Shown here: one piece after another, positions 20,631 to 30,717 of the stretch
Layout: every line of letters begins with the position of its first letter
How positions within the stretch are numbered: the stretch's first letter is position 1
Assembly: GCF_000002875.2 (NCBI RefSeq)
Contig: NC_009416.2
Location: forward strand, 565,501 to 629,500
DNA length: 64,000 bases
Source: Leishmania infantum JPCM5
Taxonomy: Eukaryota; Euglenozoa; Kinetoplastea; Trypanosomatida; Trypanosomatidae
Direction: 5' to 3'
Notes under the pieces: model-generated
What the model was told of the DNA's origin: nothing
The model's input: only the letters and a program-made list of their open reading frames with translations
Database searches by the model: none
Translations under genes and position numbers: made by a program

Positions 20631-22418
20631 GGTGAATGCAACCACCTCTCCGCAGAAAACAAACGAAAACAAGTTACGCACGTGCGAGTTAGAGTAACCA
20701 AGGCCAAGGAATGATTATGGTCGACCCGCTTGAGGTTGATGCACGAGAGCAGGCGGATAAGAAGCGGTCGTCTGCGATAAGCGCTCTTCCGCGCCTGGGG
20801 AGTACGTTCACACGCGCACAGAGAGAGCGGGAGCGGTGGTTTCTCGCGTGGTGGCGCCTCAGGGATGCTACAGATGTAGTCCAACGGAGGACGGCAAACG
20901 GAAGGAGTAGTCACAAGTAAAAAGAATGCTCTCAGGCAGACGACAGAGCAGTGTTCTTAAAGGGGTGCTCGACGCTTTCCCTCCAACATTAAAGGGCGAA
21001 AATTAATCTTGACGCGAAACTGAGTTGGGGCGATCTTCTACAGCATGGCACCTCGGTGGTGGTTGTCCTGCGCTTGTCGGAGAAGAGAAAAGAGCGCCAC
21101 TCAGATACCCACAGGAGAAAAAAAAAGAGAGCAGATACTCGTTCCACCGTAGAGTAGAAGTTGGGAGACCAGCGAGGAAGGGAGGAAGGGCAAAAACGAG
21201 AAGTTGCCGGCGGTGAAAAGAAGGAGGTACACAAGATCCGCAAAGACAGAACGGGAATGCATACCTCGACGGACATTGCACAGGAGCGCGATACTGTGAA
21301 TAGGCACACAGAAACATTCCACAGGAAGCAGATGGTGATACGAGCGCGATGGGTTGAGGCCGCTATCATAGCGTAGCATTGGAGTCCTTGCCCGGACTCG
21401 ACTTCGCGGCTGGCTCGACATTTCTATCAAGGAAGAAGTGGTCGTAGTTCTGCACGCAGCGCTTACTCGCCTTCGTTTTTTTTTGTTTTGGTGTTCTTGA
21501 TCGGCAAGACGTCAGGGCACAGCACGGCAAAGAGTACCGAGCGCCAGTGGCCAGGTAAGGGAGCAAGAGGAGCCGCCCAATGCCCTGAAAGCATTACCTG
21601 TGTGTGATTGGACACGCGCACTCAGTCACATCCGTTATTTTTTTTTGTTTTCGCTCGCCACGCACAAGTTGAGATACGTTCATCACCAGTAGCAAGGAAA
21701 CCTCGCCCCAACTCTCCTCTGTGTACACATTTGACAGCATGCACGTGGGCGCACGTTCCTGTTTCTTCCTCGTGTGCATGCAAAAAAGTGGACCATTCTT
21801 TTCGATGAGCACCCTCACAGTTTTCGAGGCTCTTTCCCTGCCGTAATCCTCACTTCCGTCTTTCAGCACATCTATGCAGACGGGCAGTCGTGCCGACCCA
21901 TTCGGTAACCCAAGAAGAGGAACGAGAAGCAATACCGACGCGCCACGACCATTCAAACTGCTCGGCATGCCACCAGCACCACCACTCCAAAAAAAAAAAG
22001 TTTGGAGACAAGAAGAGACTGGAAACACAAGAAGCGCCTCACAGCAGAGAGCCCCACTAAATCAGGGCTGCGGAAAAGGCCTGCACTGCGCACAAGAAAA
22101 GGACGTCCGTGGGAAGGCCAGATGCTTGAGCCGCTAAGCCTCTTGTCGCCGCGGAACTGGAAAGTGCAGAGCACGTCGACATTCATCATCATCCGAATAC
22201 AAAAACGGTCAAGTGCCAAAATAGAGAAAGGAGCATCGCGCGGAGATTCAGTTAGAAAGCGTGGCTCCTCTTGGCCGACACTGATGATGTCAGAAAAGTG
22301 CCGATTTCTCTCACACATACACAGAGAAAAAGCATGGTGCAATCACACCGTCTTCCTTATACCCCTTTGTGCTCCCCTCCGCAAAATTGTAACCGCCAAC
22401 CAGATGGAAAGGCAAACG
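20631..22418. other. Intergenic region
   Basis: About 1.8 kb without a recognised gene: leader of the 657-residue gene and downstream sequence of the candidate small membrane protein. Plus-strand A runs at 21119-21126 and 21989-21999 and T runs near 21477-21485 and 21639-21648. Frames present are short and compositionally poor. Confidence 0.5.
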
Positions 22419-22628
22419 TCAACTAAACGGGGCAGGTGACCGCAACCGTCGGCGGCGAAACACGGAGCGAGAGCGACACCCCATCACAGCCAAGGGAAAA
22501 ATAATCGCCACGAGAAGAAGGACGCACCCCCAGAGATACCCCATATGGGACCCATACATGTTGAAGTATTCATAGCACGACGTGACTGAGCGCTTTTCCT
22601 TGGCGCTCCCGGCGTACTCATGCTCCAT
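22419..22628 (-). CDS. Candidate small membrane protein, 69 residues
   Basis: A short frame from the ATG at 22628 begins MEHEYAGSAKEKRSVTS. It contains one well-formed hydrophobic helix at residues 31-50 (YLWGCVLLLVAIIFPLAVMG) and ends in a very basic tail (CRSRSVFRRRRLRS). The polar-hydrophobic-basic layout is that of a small single-pass membrane protein with a basic C-terminal side. A long pyrimidine tract (22640-22680) precedes it, but I see no AG between the tract and this ATG. Splicing could therefore enter just after it and force use of the in-frame ATG at residue 24 (MYGSHMGYLWG...). The composition differs from the surrounding spacer. I do not recognise it, and it may be a chance frame. 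Confidence 0.4.
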   Translation of the reverse strand: MEHEYAGSAKEKRSVTSCYEYFNMYGSHMGYLWGCVLLLVAIIFPLAVMGCRSRSVFRRRRLRSPAPFS

Positions 22629-22844
22629 TTTTCGCGTGCCAAAGCAAAAAAGATGTAGTGACAGAAACACACAGGAAACGACACGCGAACAGGCCGGCAG
22701 CTGTGCTTTTGGTTGCGCTCAGTATGTCCACCCAAGTGTGTCGACTTACCATATGAGAGACCGAAATGAAGCTAGAAGGCCATCTCTACGCACCACTGCG
22801 CTCGTCGAGTATCAGCCCGAACGGGGCAGTGGGAGGGGACGAAT

Positions 22845-22892
22845 CGTGTGTGTGTGTGTGTGTATGCGTGTGTGTGTGTGTGTGTGTGTGTC
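22845..22892. repeat. (GT)n microsatellite
   Basis: About 48 bp of nearly perfect GT on the plus strand, interrupted once by ATGC. On the coding strand it reads (CA)n, upstream of the candidate small membrane protein. Confidence 0.9.
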
Positions 22893-23256
22893 GGTGCCCG
22901 TACAAACGCGCGAGGGAGCGATGCGGGGAAGAAGTGAAATCGAAAGGAAAGGTTGCCAATACCGGCGCAGATGGCAAGATAAACGAAAAGATTCCGATAG
23001 CGACAGACAAGGACCCCTGCCCGGATGTCGACCACGTACCATTCGTTGCTGGCCACGCCGTCCGGATTGGTAGGCACACGCCTCTTGGCATTTTGAGGGG
23101 CTCTGCGCCCCACAAGGTAAGATCCCTCATCAAAACGAGAGTCAGCCGTACAGCCGAAAATGTCGTTTCGTCTTCTTGTTTGCAGCATGAACATTCTCTG
23201 CCGTACACGAGTTAAACGCCACAAATACACACACACTCTTGCCGAAGCCCCTGTCA

Positions 23257-23789
23257 CAGGCCCCCTCCTCCCCATCGCGTCGTGCGAAGCAGCGCTGCAA
23301 TAGCCTTACAGCAACGCGCCGACTCTGTCATCGGAACACCGCCTCCGCCTCAAACCATACCCAGAGGCCCGCAGCGCAGGGTCCCTCACAGCCGCGTCCA
23401 TCATGCCCCGTCGCCACCCCTGGCGCATCCCTGCCCCCTCATCGGCGGTGGCACTCAGCCCCCCACCCACCCACCCACACTAGTAGGCCGTGTGAGGACC
23501 GAGGGGAGGGGTGGCGGGGGGAGGGGATACGTCCGAGCCACGCTGGCACGCCGCCTAAACTCCTATGGATGGCGCCGCCCTGCTGACACGATCGCGGGCC
23601 GCTGCGACGCCACGCCGTCCAGCACCGGACCGCCGACGTCAGCAGCGATGCACCGCTCAGACACCCTCCTCCTCCTCCTCCTCCACCCCCGCTGCCTTAC
23701 GTCGTAGGTGCCTGATCGTGCCACAGCCAGAGGTGGCTCGGCATTTGGCGGAGGATAGCAGGGGGAGAGTCGGGTGGGCTGCTTGGCTT
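23257..23789. repeat. Intergenic repeat copy 1 (533 bp), SIDER-like candidate
   Basis: This segment is base-for-base the same as 32701-33230 except for one extra TCC in a (TCC)n run; both copies are in the same orientation. It lies about 665 bp past the stop codon of the Fyv7-like gene, in 3' UTR position. Size, GC-richness and placement are like Leishmania SIDER2 retroposon relics. I could not confirm the SIDER signature, and no target-site duplication is visible at the edges (left ...CTGTCA, right TAACTC...). The chance frames within it are not genes. Confidence 0.9.
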
Positions 23790-24454
23790 TAACTCAAAGA
23801 GCTAGTGTAGTGGACTGGGTGATACGCCGCACTGAAACGGGCGCATCTGGTCATCAGAAACACAGGAATCAAGCGGCATACAGGAATGCGGAAGGAAAGA
23901 GCAGGTATGCGAGTGCGAAAAAAAAAATATATTCATTGTTTCTCGCCCGCGACGGCGTTGCCGCTGCCAGTGAGGATCTCTTCATGTGCCTGTTGTCCTC
24001 TTTAGTTTTCAGCTGCAGGGCCCGACATCACTCTTGGAGCGGCCAGACGACAAAGACGATACCAAAGGGGGCGGGATCGTGTGCACGTTCAGCATGGGCA
24101 TGAGAAAGGAACGGGGAGGGGAAGGGACAAGAGTGAGGACAAGAATGGCGGCCATGATGTCGTGTACAACCACGATGTGATCATCCAACTCGAAAAAAAA
24201 AAACGAAAAAAAGGCGCACTAAAGGTTGGACAGAGGAGTAGCACAGCAGAGCGCGGTGCCGCCGGGAAAGGGAAGGGGAAGCGGAAAGGGGGGGTGTTCG
24301 GAAAAGGCCAGCTGCCCTCAGAGGGGGGCATTTTCACGGTGACGTTTGTGAAAAGCCTGCGTGCCGGTCTGCGTGTGTGTGTGTGTAGCGTCCTTGCGAG
24401 CTGTCTTTTTTTTTTTCAACGCTCGTTACAACCACGATTACCGACAGCTGCCCC
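23790..24454. other. 3' flank of the Fyv7-like gene
   Basis: No gene. Plus-strand A runs occur at 23920-23929 and 24194-24203 and a T run at 24405-24417. G-rich blocks lie near 24250-24300. Confidence 0.5.
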
Positions 24455-25027
24455 TTATTGCCGGCTGATCTTCTGCAGAAGAGACTCCACACGGCTCGAC
24501 ATAACCGGCTGCCCCTTCTTGGTCCGCTTGGCAAAGAGCGCGTTGCGCGACTTGCGTGCTTGTACGCGCGACTGCTTCTGTCGCTCGCGCTCCTGGCGCG
24601 CCTTCTGCTTCTCCTCTCGCTCTTGTTGGCGCCTGCGCTGTACCTCCTCCATTCCAGAGACAGCGCTGTAGCGCTTCTGCTGCTTGTCAATGAGGTCGTT
24701 GACCGTCGTCGCCGCGAACTTGCGCTTCAGGTTGTACTTACGCTTCTTTTTTTCGTTGTTCGTGAGACTCTGGTCATAGTCGACTTGCTCAAGAGTGCTG
24801 CTCAGATTTTCCTTGGCCGCCTTGCGCGTGCGGTCGTAGTCCTCGAGTCGCTTCGACACAATCCCCTCCTCCTTGCATAGTTTTCGGTAGGCCTCCATGC
24901 GAGCGCGCTCCTCATCCTTTTTTTGCCGACCCTCCTCGAAGAAAGCCCGGCGGATATTTTTCGAAAAGAAGGCTTGGCGCTCAGCCTTGAAGCCGTACAC
25001 CTTGCGGCGCTTTCCCCCCTCACTCAT
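24455..25027 (-). CDS. Fyv7/TAP26-like ribosome biogenesis protein, 190 residues
   Basis: Highly charged, helical protein rich in Lys, Arg, Glu and Gln. The N-terminus (MSEGGKRRKVYGFKAERQAFF) and the C-terminal block RTKKGQPVMSSRVESLLQKI (residues 168-187) resemble the Fyv7/TAP26 (CCDC59) family. Members of that family end in a similar KKGQP...LLxKI motif and act in small-subunit rRNA processing in the nucleolus. Residues 127-160 form a long basic-acidic single helix or coiled coil (QRRRQQEREEKQKARQERE). No signal peptide or enzyme motif. The start at 25027 is the first ATG of the frame, downstream of AG-containing pyrimidine-rich sequence. The family call rests on the terminal motif and overall composition, so it is moderate; a generic nucleolar coiled-coil protein is the alternative. 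Confidence 0.65.
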   Translation of the reverse strand: MSEGGKRRKVYGFKAERQAFFSKNIRRAFFEEGRQKKDEERARMEAYRKLCKEEGIVSKRLEDYDRTRKAAKENLSSTLEQVDYDQSLTNNEKKKRKYNLKRKFAATTVNDLIDKQQKRYSAVSGMEEVQRRRQQEREEKQKARQERERQKQSRVQARKSRNALFAKRTKKGQPVMSSRVESLLQKISRQ

Positions 25028-25811
25028 GCTCCCTTCCAGAAGTGGCGGTGCAAGTTGAATCTACAAGGCGGTGTAGCTGTGCCCTTCTTCAGGAGAAGCC
25101 AAATAATATTAGCGTCTGTGTGTTTGCCGGGGTAGGGCTGTAGACTTGTGTGGGGAGCATGAGGGAAACCCCGAAAGTGGGCAGCGGAAGATGGTGGAAG
25201 GCGAAAGGAAGTTGATAATAAGGAAAAACTTGACCAGAGCTGGCACTAGATGCCGCCACGAAATGGTGGCAAAGACGTGCGCAGCATGCCACGTGATGCT
25301 CCCTGCCACCCGTTCTCTCACACGACCCGGTCGCTCAGAGAGAAAGAAAACAAGGACGGGCTAGTGGGCGATGAGGCGAACACGATTGACTTCGCCTTCC
25401 CCCACCCACACAGCCCTCATCACCATCGTTGTTGGTGTGCTGCGGCGTCTGCGCGCGCTACGGGTGTCGCCATGGAGCTCTCTAGCGCATGCACAACAAC
25501 ATCACAGAAAAGGAGAGTACCGTACAGAAAACACGATGGTCAGCCGGGGCACAAAAAGGGAGAGACGGGATGGCGGGTGGCCTACACAAAAGCAAAAGAG
25601 AGGAGGAAGTGTACAAGCCGTGAAGAAGCAAAAAAAAAAGGAGCCGCCTTTGCAAGTCAAACTTACCCGCACCCTCCCCTTCCTCTTTCCTCCACCACAC
25701 ACACACAGAGGTGCGCATAGCCTGCGCTCTTCATGCATCGAGGCCACCCAGCGCTCTAGAATGTGTGCGCCTCCTCATCGTCGCCGCTGCTTCTCGCTGT
25801 GATTCGTCCCA
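25028..25811. other. Intergenic region
   Basis: Leader of the Fyv7-like gene and 3' UTR of the doublecortin gene. The plus strand has an A run at 25630-25638 and pyrimidine-rich DNA around 25670-25705. No gene is supported. Confidence 0.5.
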
Positions 25812-26939
25812 CTACGAGTGATGCACGATGTGGCGTGCGTCAGTGTACAAGAGCCACAGAAGCGCAGTTGGCACAGATTGCTTACGGTAGAAGCCACCGA
25901 AGGGAAAGAGGAGGTAGTGGTGCTCCGCGATCAGGTCCTCAAGGTGACGAATCGGGCATCCGTCAGGCGTGTAGAAGGCGTGTGAGGCGGGCTTGCAGTC
26001 GGTCAGCTTCGCCGCCGTCTCCAGCACGTCTTCGAAGTACCGGTATCGCCCTCGAACGAGGACGCGCGTCGGATGCCGAGCGCGCGATACCGCTGAGCCA
26101 CCATAGCAGGGCCACACGTTGATCCAGAAGCTACGCGAATCCGTCGCTTCGCTGTGCCAGCGCAGACGGCGTTGAGCATTTACTCGCGCTGACATGGCGC
26201 AGAACCGCGACTGCTGTAATTGAGGAGTATCCACTTCTACACGGCAGCGTCGCGGAACGCTTGATGGCACGTCATGCCCCTCACAGACAAGCTCCCTCCC
26301 GTCCTCGGAAAGGGAAAGCAGCACCGCAGGCGAGCAGCACAGCTGCCCCATCTGTTGTAGCACGGCGGCTGTGGCACATGGAACAGAATCATTTTCATCT
26401 CGACCATCCAACCCGCCCTTCTCCACAGTTGGCTTCAAGGGCAGGGATAGAACGCAAGGCGACGAGGAATTCGAAGGCACCGTCACGTCGCGTCGTCTCG
26501 ACTTCGAAAAGAGGTTGGCCAGGAGGCAGCGATGGTCTGGATGCAGCACAAATGTGGTGCGCGCATCGCCTGCTTCGGCAAACGTCGCGGACATATCATT
26601 CCCTGCCGCGTTACTCCGTACATCGGCAGCCTCGCTGCTGATGGAGGAGATGTGCAAAGGCCCCGTATGCTTATCGCGCGCCTCCGAGGTAGCTGGGGAT
26701 AGAAGAGTACCTCGTCGCGACGCTGCCGTATCCGGCGAGTCGCAGGGAGCGTTTCCTGCGTCCAGCTTGGATAGAAGAGCAAGAACCCGCTGACGTTGCA
26801 CCTCAAGGGCTCTGCTCTCCTCCGAGCACGAGTACGCAGAGGCACCGATAGCGTTGAGTATGTTCTCCAGTGACTCACGTAGCTCGGCGGCCGGTAGGGT
26901 CACCAGACCATCCGAGAAAAGAGGTGCGGAGATGTCCAT
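25812..26939 (-). CDS. Doublecortin-domain protein, 375 residues
   Basis: Putative microtubule-binding protein. The C-terminal segment, residues ~292-352, has the doublecortin (DCX) pattern. It starts with a strand plus basic turn (RVLVRGRYRYFEDVLETAAKL), continues with a variable loop, then HAFYTPDGCPIRHLEDLIAEH and a final strand LLFPFGGFYRK. The T-x-D-G-x-x-I/V-x-x-x-x-D-L core is the family hallmark. Residues 1-60 look helical (ESLENILNAI, ALEVQRQRVLALLSKL) and the middle (65-240) is low complexity. The start is placed at the ATG at 26939 (MDISAPLFSDG). The frame extends 26 codons further but through sequence that looks like leader. A single, terminal DCX domain of this kind suggests an axonemal or cytoskeletal role; localisation is inference. 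Confidence 0.7.
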   Translation of the reverse strand: MDISAPLFSDGLVTLPAAELRESLENILNAIGASAYSCSEESRALEVQRQRVLALLSKLDAGNAPCDSPDTAASRRGTLLSPATSEARDKHTGPLHISSISSEAADVRSNAAGNDMSATFAEAGDARTTFVLHPDHRCLLANLFSKSRRRDVTVPSNSSSPCVLSLPLKPTVEKGGLDGRDENDSVPCATAAVLQQMGQLCCSPAVLLSLSEDGRELVCEGHDVPSSVPRRCRVEVDTPQLQQSRFCAMSARVNAQRRLRWHSEATDSRSFWINVWPCYGGSAVSRARHPTRVLVRGRYRYFEDVLETAAKLTDCKPASHAFYTPDGCPIRHLEDLIAEHHYLLFPFGGFYRKQSVPTALLWLLYTDARHIVHHS

Positions 26940-28566
26940 CCTCACAGCAGTGTATGATGTTCTGTTCGCCTGCCCTCTTTTCGAGTAGCGAGAAGGATCA
27001 GCGCAAGTGCGCTGCACCTTCCTGGCACCCCGCCCCCCCTCTAACGCAGGATAATCCGTCTAATGCAGCAGAGAGAAGAGCAAGGTCAAGGAGGAGTCCT
27101 CTGCGGTGACGACTTTGCTTTTCTGCTTTCTGTGCGCTTGAAGAGAGGTGGGAGGTGGGGACGGTACAAGCACCCGGGAAAGAAGCCGACAAGCCTCGTT
27201 CGCCTCTGCCAGTAAAGCCTGCGTAGTCGTCCGATAACACTACTTATAAAGCATAGCTATGAAGAGTGAGAGTCGCACATCTTTTACGTGGGTGCGCGTG
27301 TGTTGCTCTGCAGCACCCGCCTGAGTGCTACGTCATGCAGCGGAGCACACCCGAAGAGAGTAAAGCGAGCGACAGATGTGCAAAGAAGGCGAAGGACAGC
27401 GGAAAGCGTTAACACTCATCTCAACTGCGCAGCCTCACCATACAGGCATGCAAGAGAACGCGGCAGCGGAGAGGGAGCCGCGCAAAACATCAGGGCTCCC
27501 ATAAAGAGGCGTTCAATGGCAACCCATTGCCACTCATCCGCCAGAGACACCCTCGTGCGCCTGAGCGGCGCCACAGTGTTGAAGCCACCTCGGCGGATTT
27601 CGCGCAGTTCTCGTCAAAAGCCCAACAGAGGTACCGCCGTCGCCATCTGAATTCAGATGCCAAGCGTACTGTCTTTCATATCGACACGGCCCTAACACCA
27701 GACTTGTGACAAGCCTACCGTCTGCTCGCGCTTGCTGATGCTCTTTTCTGTGACATGTAACAGGGCACGTACTGACTTGAAAGGGAGAAGGGGAGGGGGA
27801 CCGCTGCCTCCTCCCCGCCACCTTCCCCCATTCACAATCCAAAAGGCAAGCACTTAGATCAATACAAGGGAAAAAAGAGCAAGAGAGGCTAATAATGTGC
27901 AAGAGAGCATCACCACGTCCAAAGAGCGCACGTAACCAGAGGCACCGACACAACACCCACGCATGCATACACACACAGACACAGACAGACAGCCTAGAGA
28001 AACACCATCAGCCGCTGAACGCTCCCGCCGTGGAGGTATGCAAACCGGCTTCCTTCTTGTGGTGAGTAGCAGAGCTAGAATAATGCCGAAGGAGCCATCG
28101 CGCAACAATCTGCACAGCCGATGCCAGCCAACACAGTAAGCCAGCGTTGCATTCACAAGAGGGTTCGAAAACGCACACTAAGAGGAGCGGGAAACCCTGC
28201 AGGCCAGGCAAACCTCACCGACGCGAATAGGATGGGGAGGGTGGCAGAGGACAGAGTCCAACACCGGAAGCAGTACAACGAAAATAAAAGGAAAGCCGCT
28301 CGTAATGAAAGAAAAAAGGACTCGAAGAGACCGGGAAAATGCGTAGACGCACGGAAACATAATGCAGGGGCCCATGAAGCAGGACCAGCCCACACGTGCC
28401 TTCGCACTAGCTACGTGATTGCCTTTTCAGTAGATGCTCGAGGGACAACGCAGCGTGGTGCCCTTCAACGGTGGATATTGGCTTTCCGTGAGAAAAAAAA
28501 AGCGTGCACACTCTCACCCCTCGCTATTCACACAAGGATACACACGCAGGTTCCTTTCCGTACATT
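26940..28566. other. Intergenic region
   Basis: About 1.6 kb between the FtsH-type gene and the doublecortin gene. No supported gene. Frames such as 27534-27974 minus are Cys/Ser/Leu-rich and low complexity. A short TATAAA-like stretch near 27245 is unremarkable, since trypanosomatid genes lack individual TATA promoters. Confidence 0.5.
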
Positions 28567-30717
28567 TTAGGCCTTCAGCACCGGACGAGCGCCGAGGATG
28601 CTAGCAATATCTGCCTTGTCCAGTTCTTTTTTGCCAAGAAGCAACTCTGCCAACTTCTGGTGCTTATCCTTGTGGGCTAGCAGGGTCTTCTCTGTGTGCA
28701 CATAAGCCGACTCGACAAGCGCGCGGGCCTCGGCCTCCACCTTGGCGTGCAGATTCTCCGACCACGTCATCCACGCACGGCCGTCATTCTTGTCGTTTGG
28801 CTTGAAGGCGAGCTGGCCAATGGTTTTGGACATGCCGTACTTGAGCAGCTTTTCCATCGCCAAGCGGGTGGCACGCTGTAGGTCGTCCATGGCACCGATG
28901 GAGATGTCCTTCTCGAAGATTCGCTCCGCGGCGCGGCCGCCCATCAGCACACACAGCTGTGAAAAGAGAAACTCGTCTGTCTGCGGCTCCATCGCCTCGT
29001 CCTGCACCTGCTGCGTGTACCCGCCGGCACGACCACGAGGAATGATGGACAGCTTGATGACGTCCTTCTGCAGCGGGTTTGTCCAGGCCATGATGCAGTG
29101 GCCTACTTCGTGGTAGGCGGTGCGGTGCAGCGACGCGTTGCTCATGCGCTGACGGTGCTTCTTGCCGATGAGGACGTCGTCGATGCTGTCCTGAAGCACC
29201 TCCAGCGGCACCACCTCCTTGCCATTCATGGCCGCGTTGAGGGCCCCTTCGTTCACGATCGTAGAAATCTGCGCCGGCGACACCCCAGGGGTGCGGTCCG
29301 AGAGCACGACAGCGTACTCTTTGTTGCTCACGCCGGGGATCACTTTAATCGACTCGGGTTTGGCGTCCTCTGTGACCAGCGCCTTCGTCTCTGTGGCGGC
29401 CTTCTCGCTGCTGGCCAGGGCAGCCGACGGAGACGCCTGCGCGGCACCGCTGCCTCCCGCCTCGGCCTCATTGCGCGTCTTGAACACCTGGACCTTGGGC
29501 TTGCAGTTCGGGTCACCAGTGATGATGCGGTTGAGGTAGAACTCGAATAGCTCACAGCGCGCCTTGTGATCCGGCATGGGAATGGTCACCTTGCGGTCAA
29601 AGCGGCCCTCGCGCAGAAGCGCCTTGTCGATCGCCTCCGGATAGTTTGTGGCGGCAATCACCACAATCGCCTCCTTGCTCGTCAAGCCATCAAGCTCGGC
29701 GAGAAGCTGGTTAATAGTGCGGTTTTCCTCGCTGCTACCGCCGCCGCCCATGGAGCGGCCACCCTGGTTGCGCGAGCCGATCGCGTCGATCTCGTCAATG
29801 AACACAACGCAGGGAGCCGCTTTCTTCGCCTCCTCGAAGAGCTCACGCACACGTTTTGGGCCGCTGCCGCCAAAGATCTCAATGAAGTCGGCGCCCGAGC
29901 AGCTAAAAAACGGCGTGTTTGCTTCACCGGCCACGGCGCGGGCCAGCAGCGTCTTGCCGGTGCCAGGCTGCCCGGTCAGCAGGCACCCTTTCGGCAGCCG
30001 CGCGCCAAGGCGAGTGAACTTGGCGGGCTCCTTCAAGAAGTCCACGTACTGCTTCAGCTCCTCCTTCGCTTCAGGGATGCCGATGACATCCTTGAACGTC
30101 GTCCCTTTCACCTCAGTGCGAAAGTTCTTCGGCTTCATCGGGTTCATCATGTCCATGAGCCCGCTCATCATGTTCGACGAGCCTCCAGCACCACCCTTGC
30201 CCCCTGACGCGGCAGTGGAGCCGGCCGCACTCGCCATGGCATGCATGTACTTGCGCCGGAAGTACCAGATAGGGCCAACAAAGAAGGCCACGTTCACGAC
30301 AAGGGGTAGAATCCAGCTGACGGCGCTGCCCCAAACCGGCCCAGAGGGACGAACAACGCCATCGTGGAAACCCTTGTAGTAGTCGTCATCCTGGACCGGC
30401 GGCTGATACACCGCCGGCATGCGCGCGGGCTGCTGCTGCGCCGTGTAGCTATACTGCTGGGGTATCATTTGCTGGGACGGGTAGTTGTAGCCGGCATAGG
30501 TTAACGGCAACGCACCTATGCCTTCTCGGGGAACTGTGTACGGGTTTTGTGCATAGCCATCACCCTGGCTGCTTTTCTGCGGCTGAAGAGTAAGGGGTGG
30601 TTGCAGTGAAAGCTGGCCTCCGTATGCCTGCGGCGGCGGCATCTGCTGCTGTTGCTGCTGCGCGCTGTACATTTGCTGGAACAGTGATCCGCCAGGCGAG
30701 GCGTCGTTCTGGTTCAT
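28567..30717 (-). CDS. Mitochondrial FtsH/Yme1-type AAA metalloprotease, 716 residues
   Basis: ATP-dependent membrane-bound zinc protease. Residues 1-110 are Gln/Pro-rich. A single transmembrane helix at about 129-153 (WGSAVSWILPLVVNVAFFVGPIWYF) gives the one-pass topology of i-AAA/Yme1. The AAA module has Walker A GQPGTGKT (249-256), Walker B VVFIDEIDAIG (304-314) and second region of homology AATNYPEAIDKALLREGRFD (355-374). The protease domain has the zinc motif HEVGH (536-540), GGRAAER (593-599) and GAMDDLQRAT (608-617). The pore loop reads IFGGSG where the family usually has a FVG core. A low-complexity insert of roughly 50 residues (about 410-460) interrupts the AAA lid, and the usual GFSGADL is replaced by GVSPAQI. 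Catalytic residues are all present, so it is probably active. Start at 30717; the leader contains T/C-rich tracts near 30800-30850. Confidence 0.92.
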   Translation of the reverse strand: MNQNDASPGGSLFQQMYSAQQQQQQMPPPQAYGGQLSLQPPLTLQPQKSSQGDGYAQNPYTVPREGIGALPLTYAGYNYPSQQMIPQQYSYTAQQQPARMPAVYQPPVQDDDYYKGFHDGVVRPSGPVWGSAVSWILPLVVNVAFFVGPIWYFRRKYMHAMASAAGSTAASGGKGGAGGSSNMMSGLMDMMNPMKPKNFRTEVKGTTFKDVIGIPEAKEELKQYVDFLKEPAKFTRLGARLPKGCLLTGQPGTGKTLLARAVAGEANTPFFSCSGADFIEIFGGSGPKRVRELFEEAKKAAPCVVFIDEIDAIGSRNQGGRSMGGGGSSEENRTINQLLAELDGLTSKEAIVVIAATNYPEAIDKALLREGRFDRKVTIPMPDHKARCELFEFYLNRIITGDPNCKPKVQVFKTRNEAEAGGSGAAQASPSAALASSEKAATETKALVTEDAKPESIKVIPGVSNKEYAVVLSDRTPGVSPAQISTIVNEGALNAAMNGKEVVPLEVLQDSIDDVLIGKKHRQRMSNASLHRTAYHEVGHCIMAWTNPLQKDVIKLSIIPRGRAGGYTQQVQDEAMEPQTDEFLFSQLCVLMGGRAAERIFEKDISIGAMDDLQRATRLAMEKLLKYGMSKTIGQLAFKPNDKNDGRAWMTWSENLHAKVEAEARALVESAYVHTEKTLLAHKDKHQKLAELLLGKKELDKADIASILGARPVLKA

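Noticed and set aside
22766..23275. Several frames on both strands around the GT microsatellite
   Set aside because: They are Val-Cys or Thr-His repeats from (GT)n and share no plausible N-terminus.
23239..23707. Apparent proteins encoded in the 530-bp repeat, present in both copies
   Set aside because: Identity of the peptides follows from the identity of the DNA; the TCC length difference changes the peptide without consequence and composition is low complexity.
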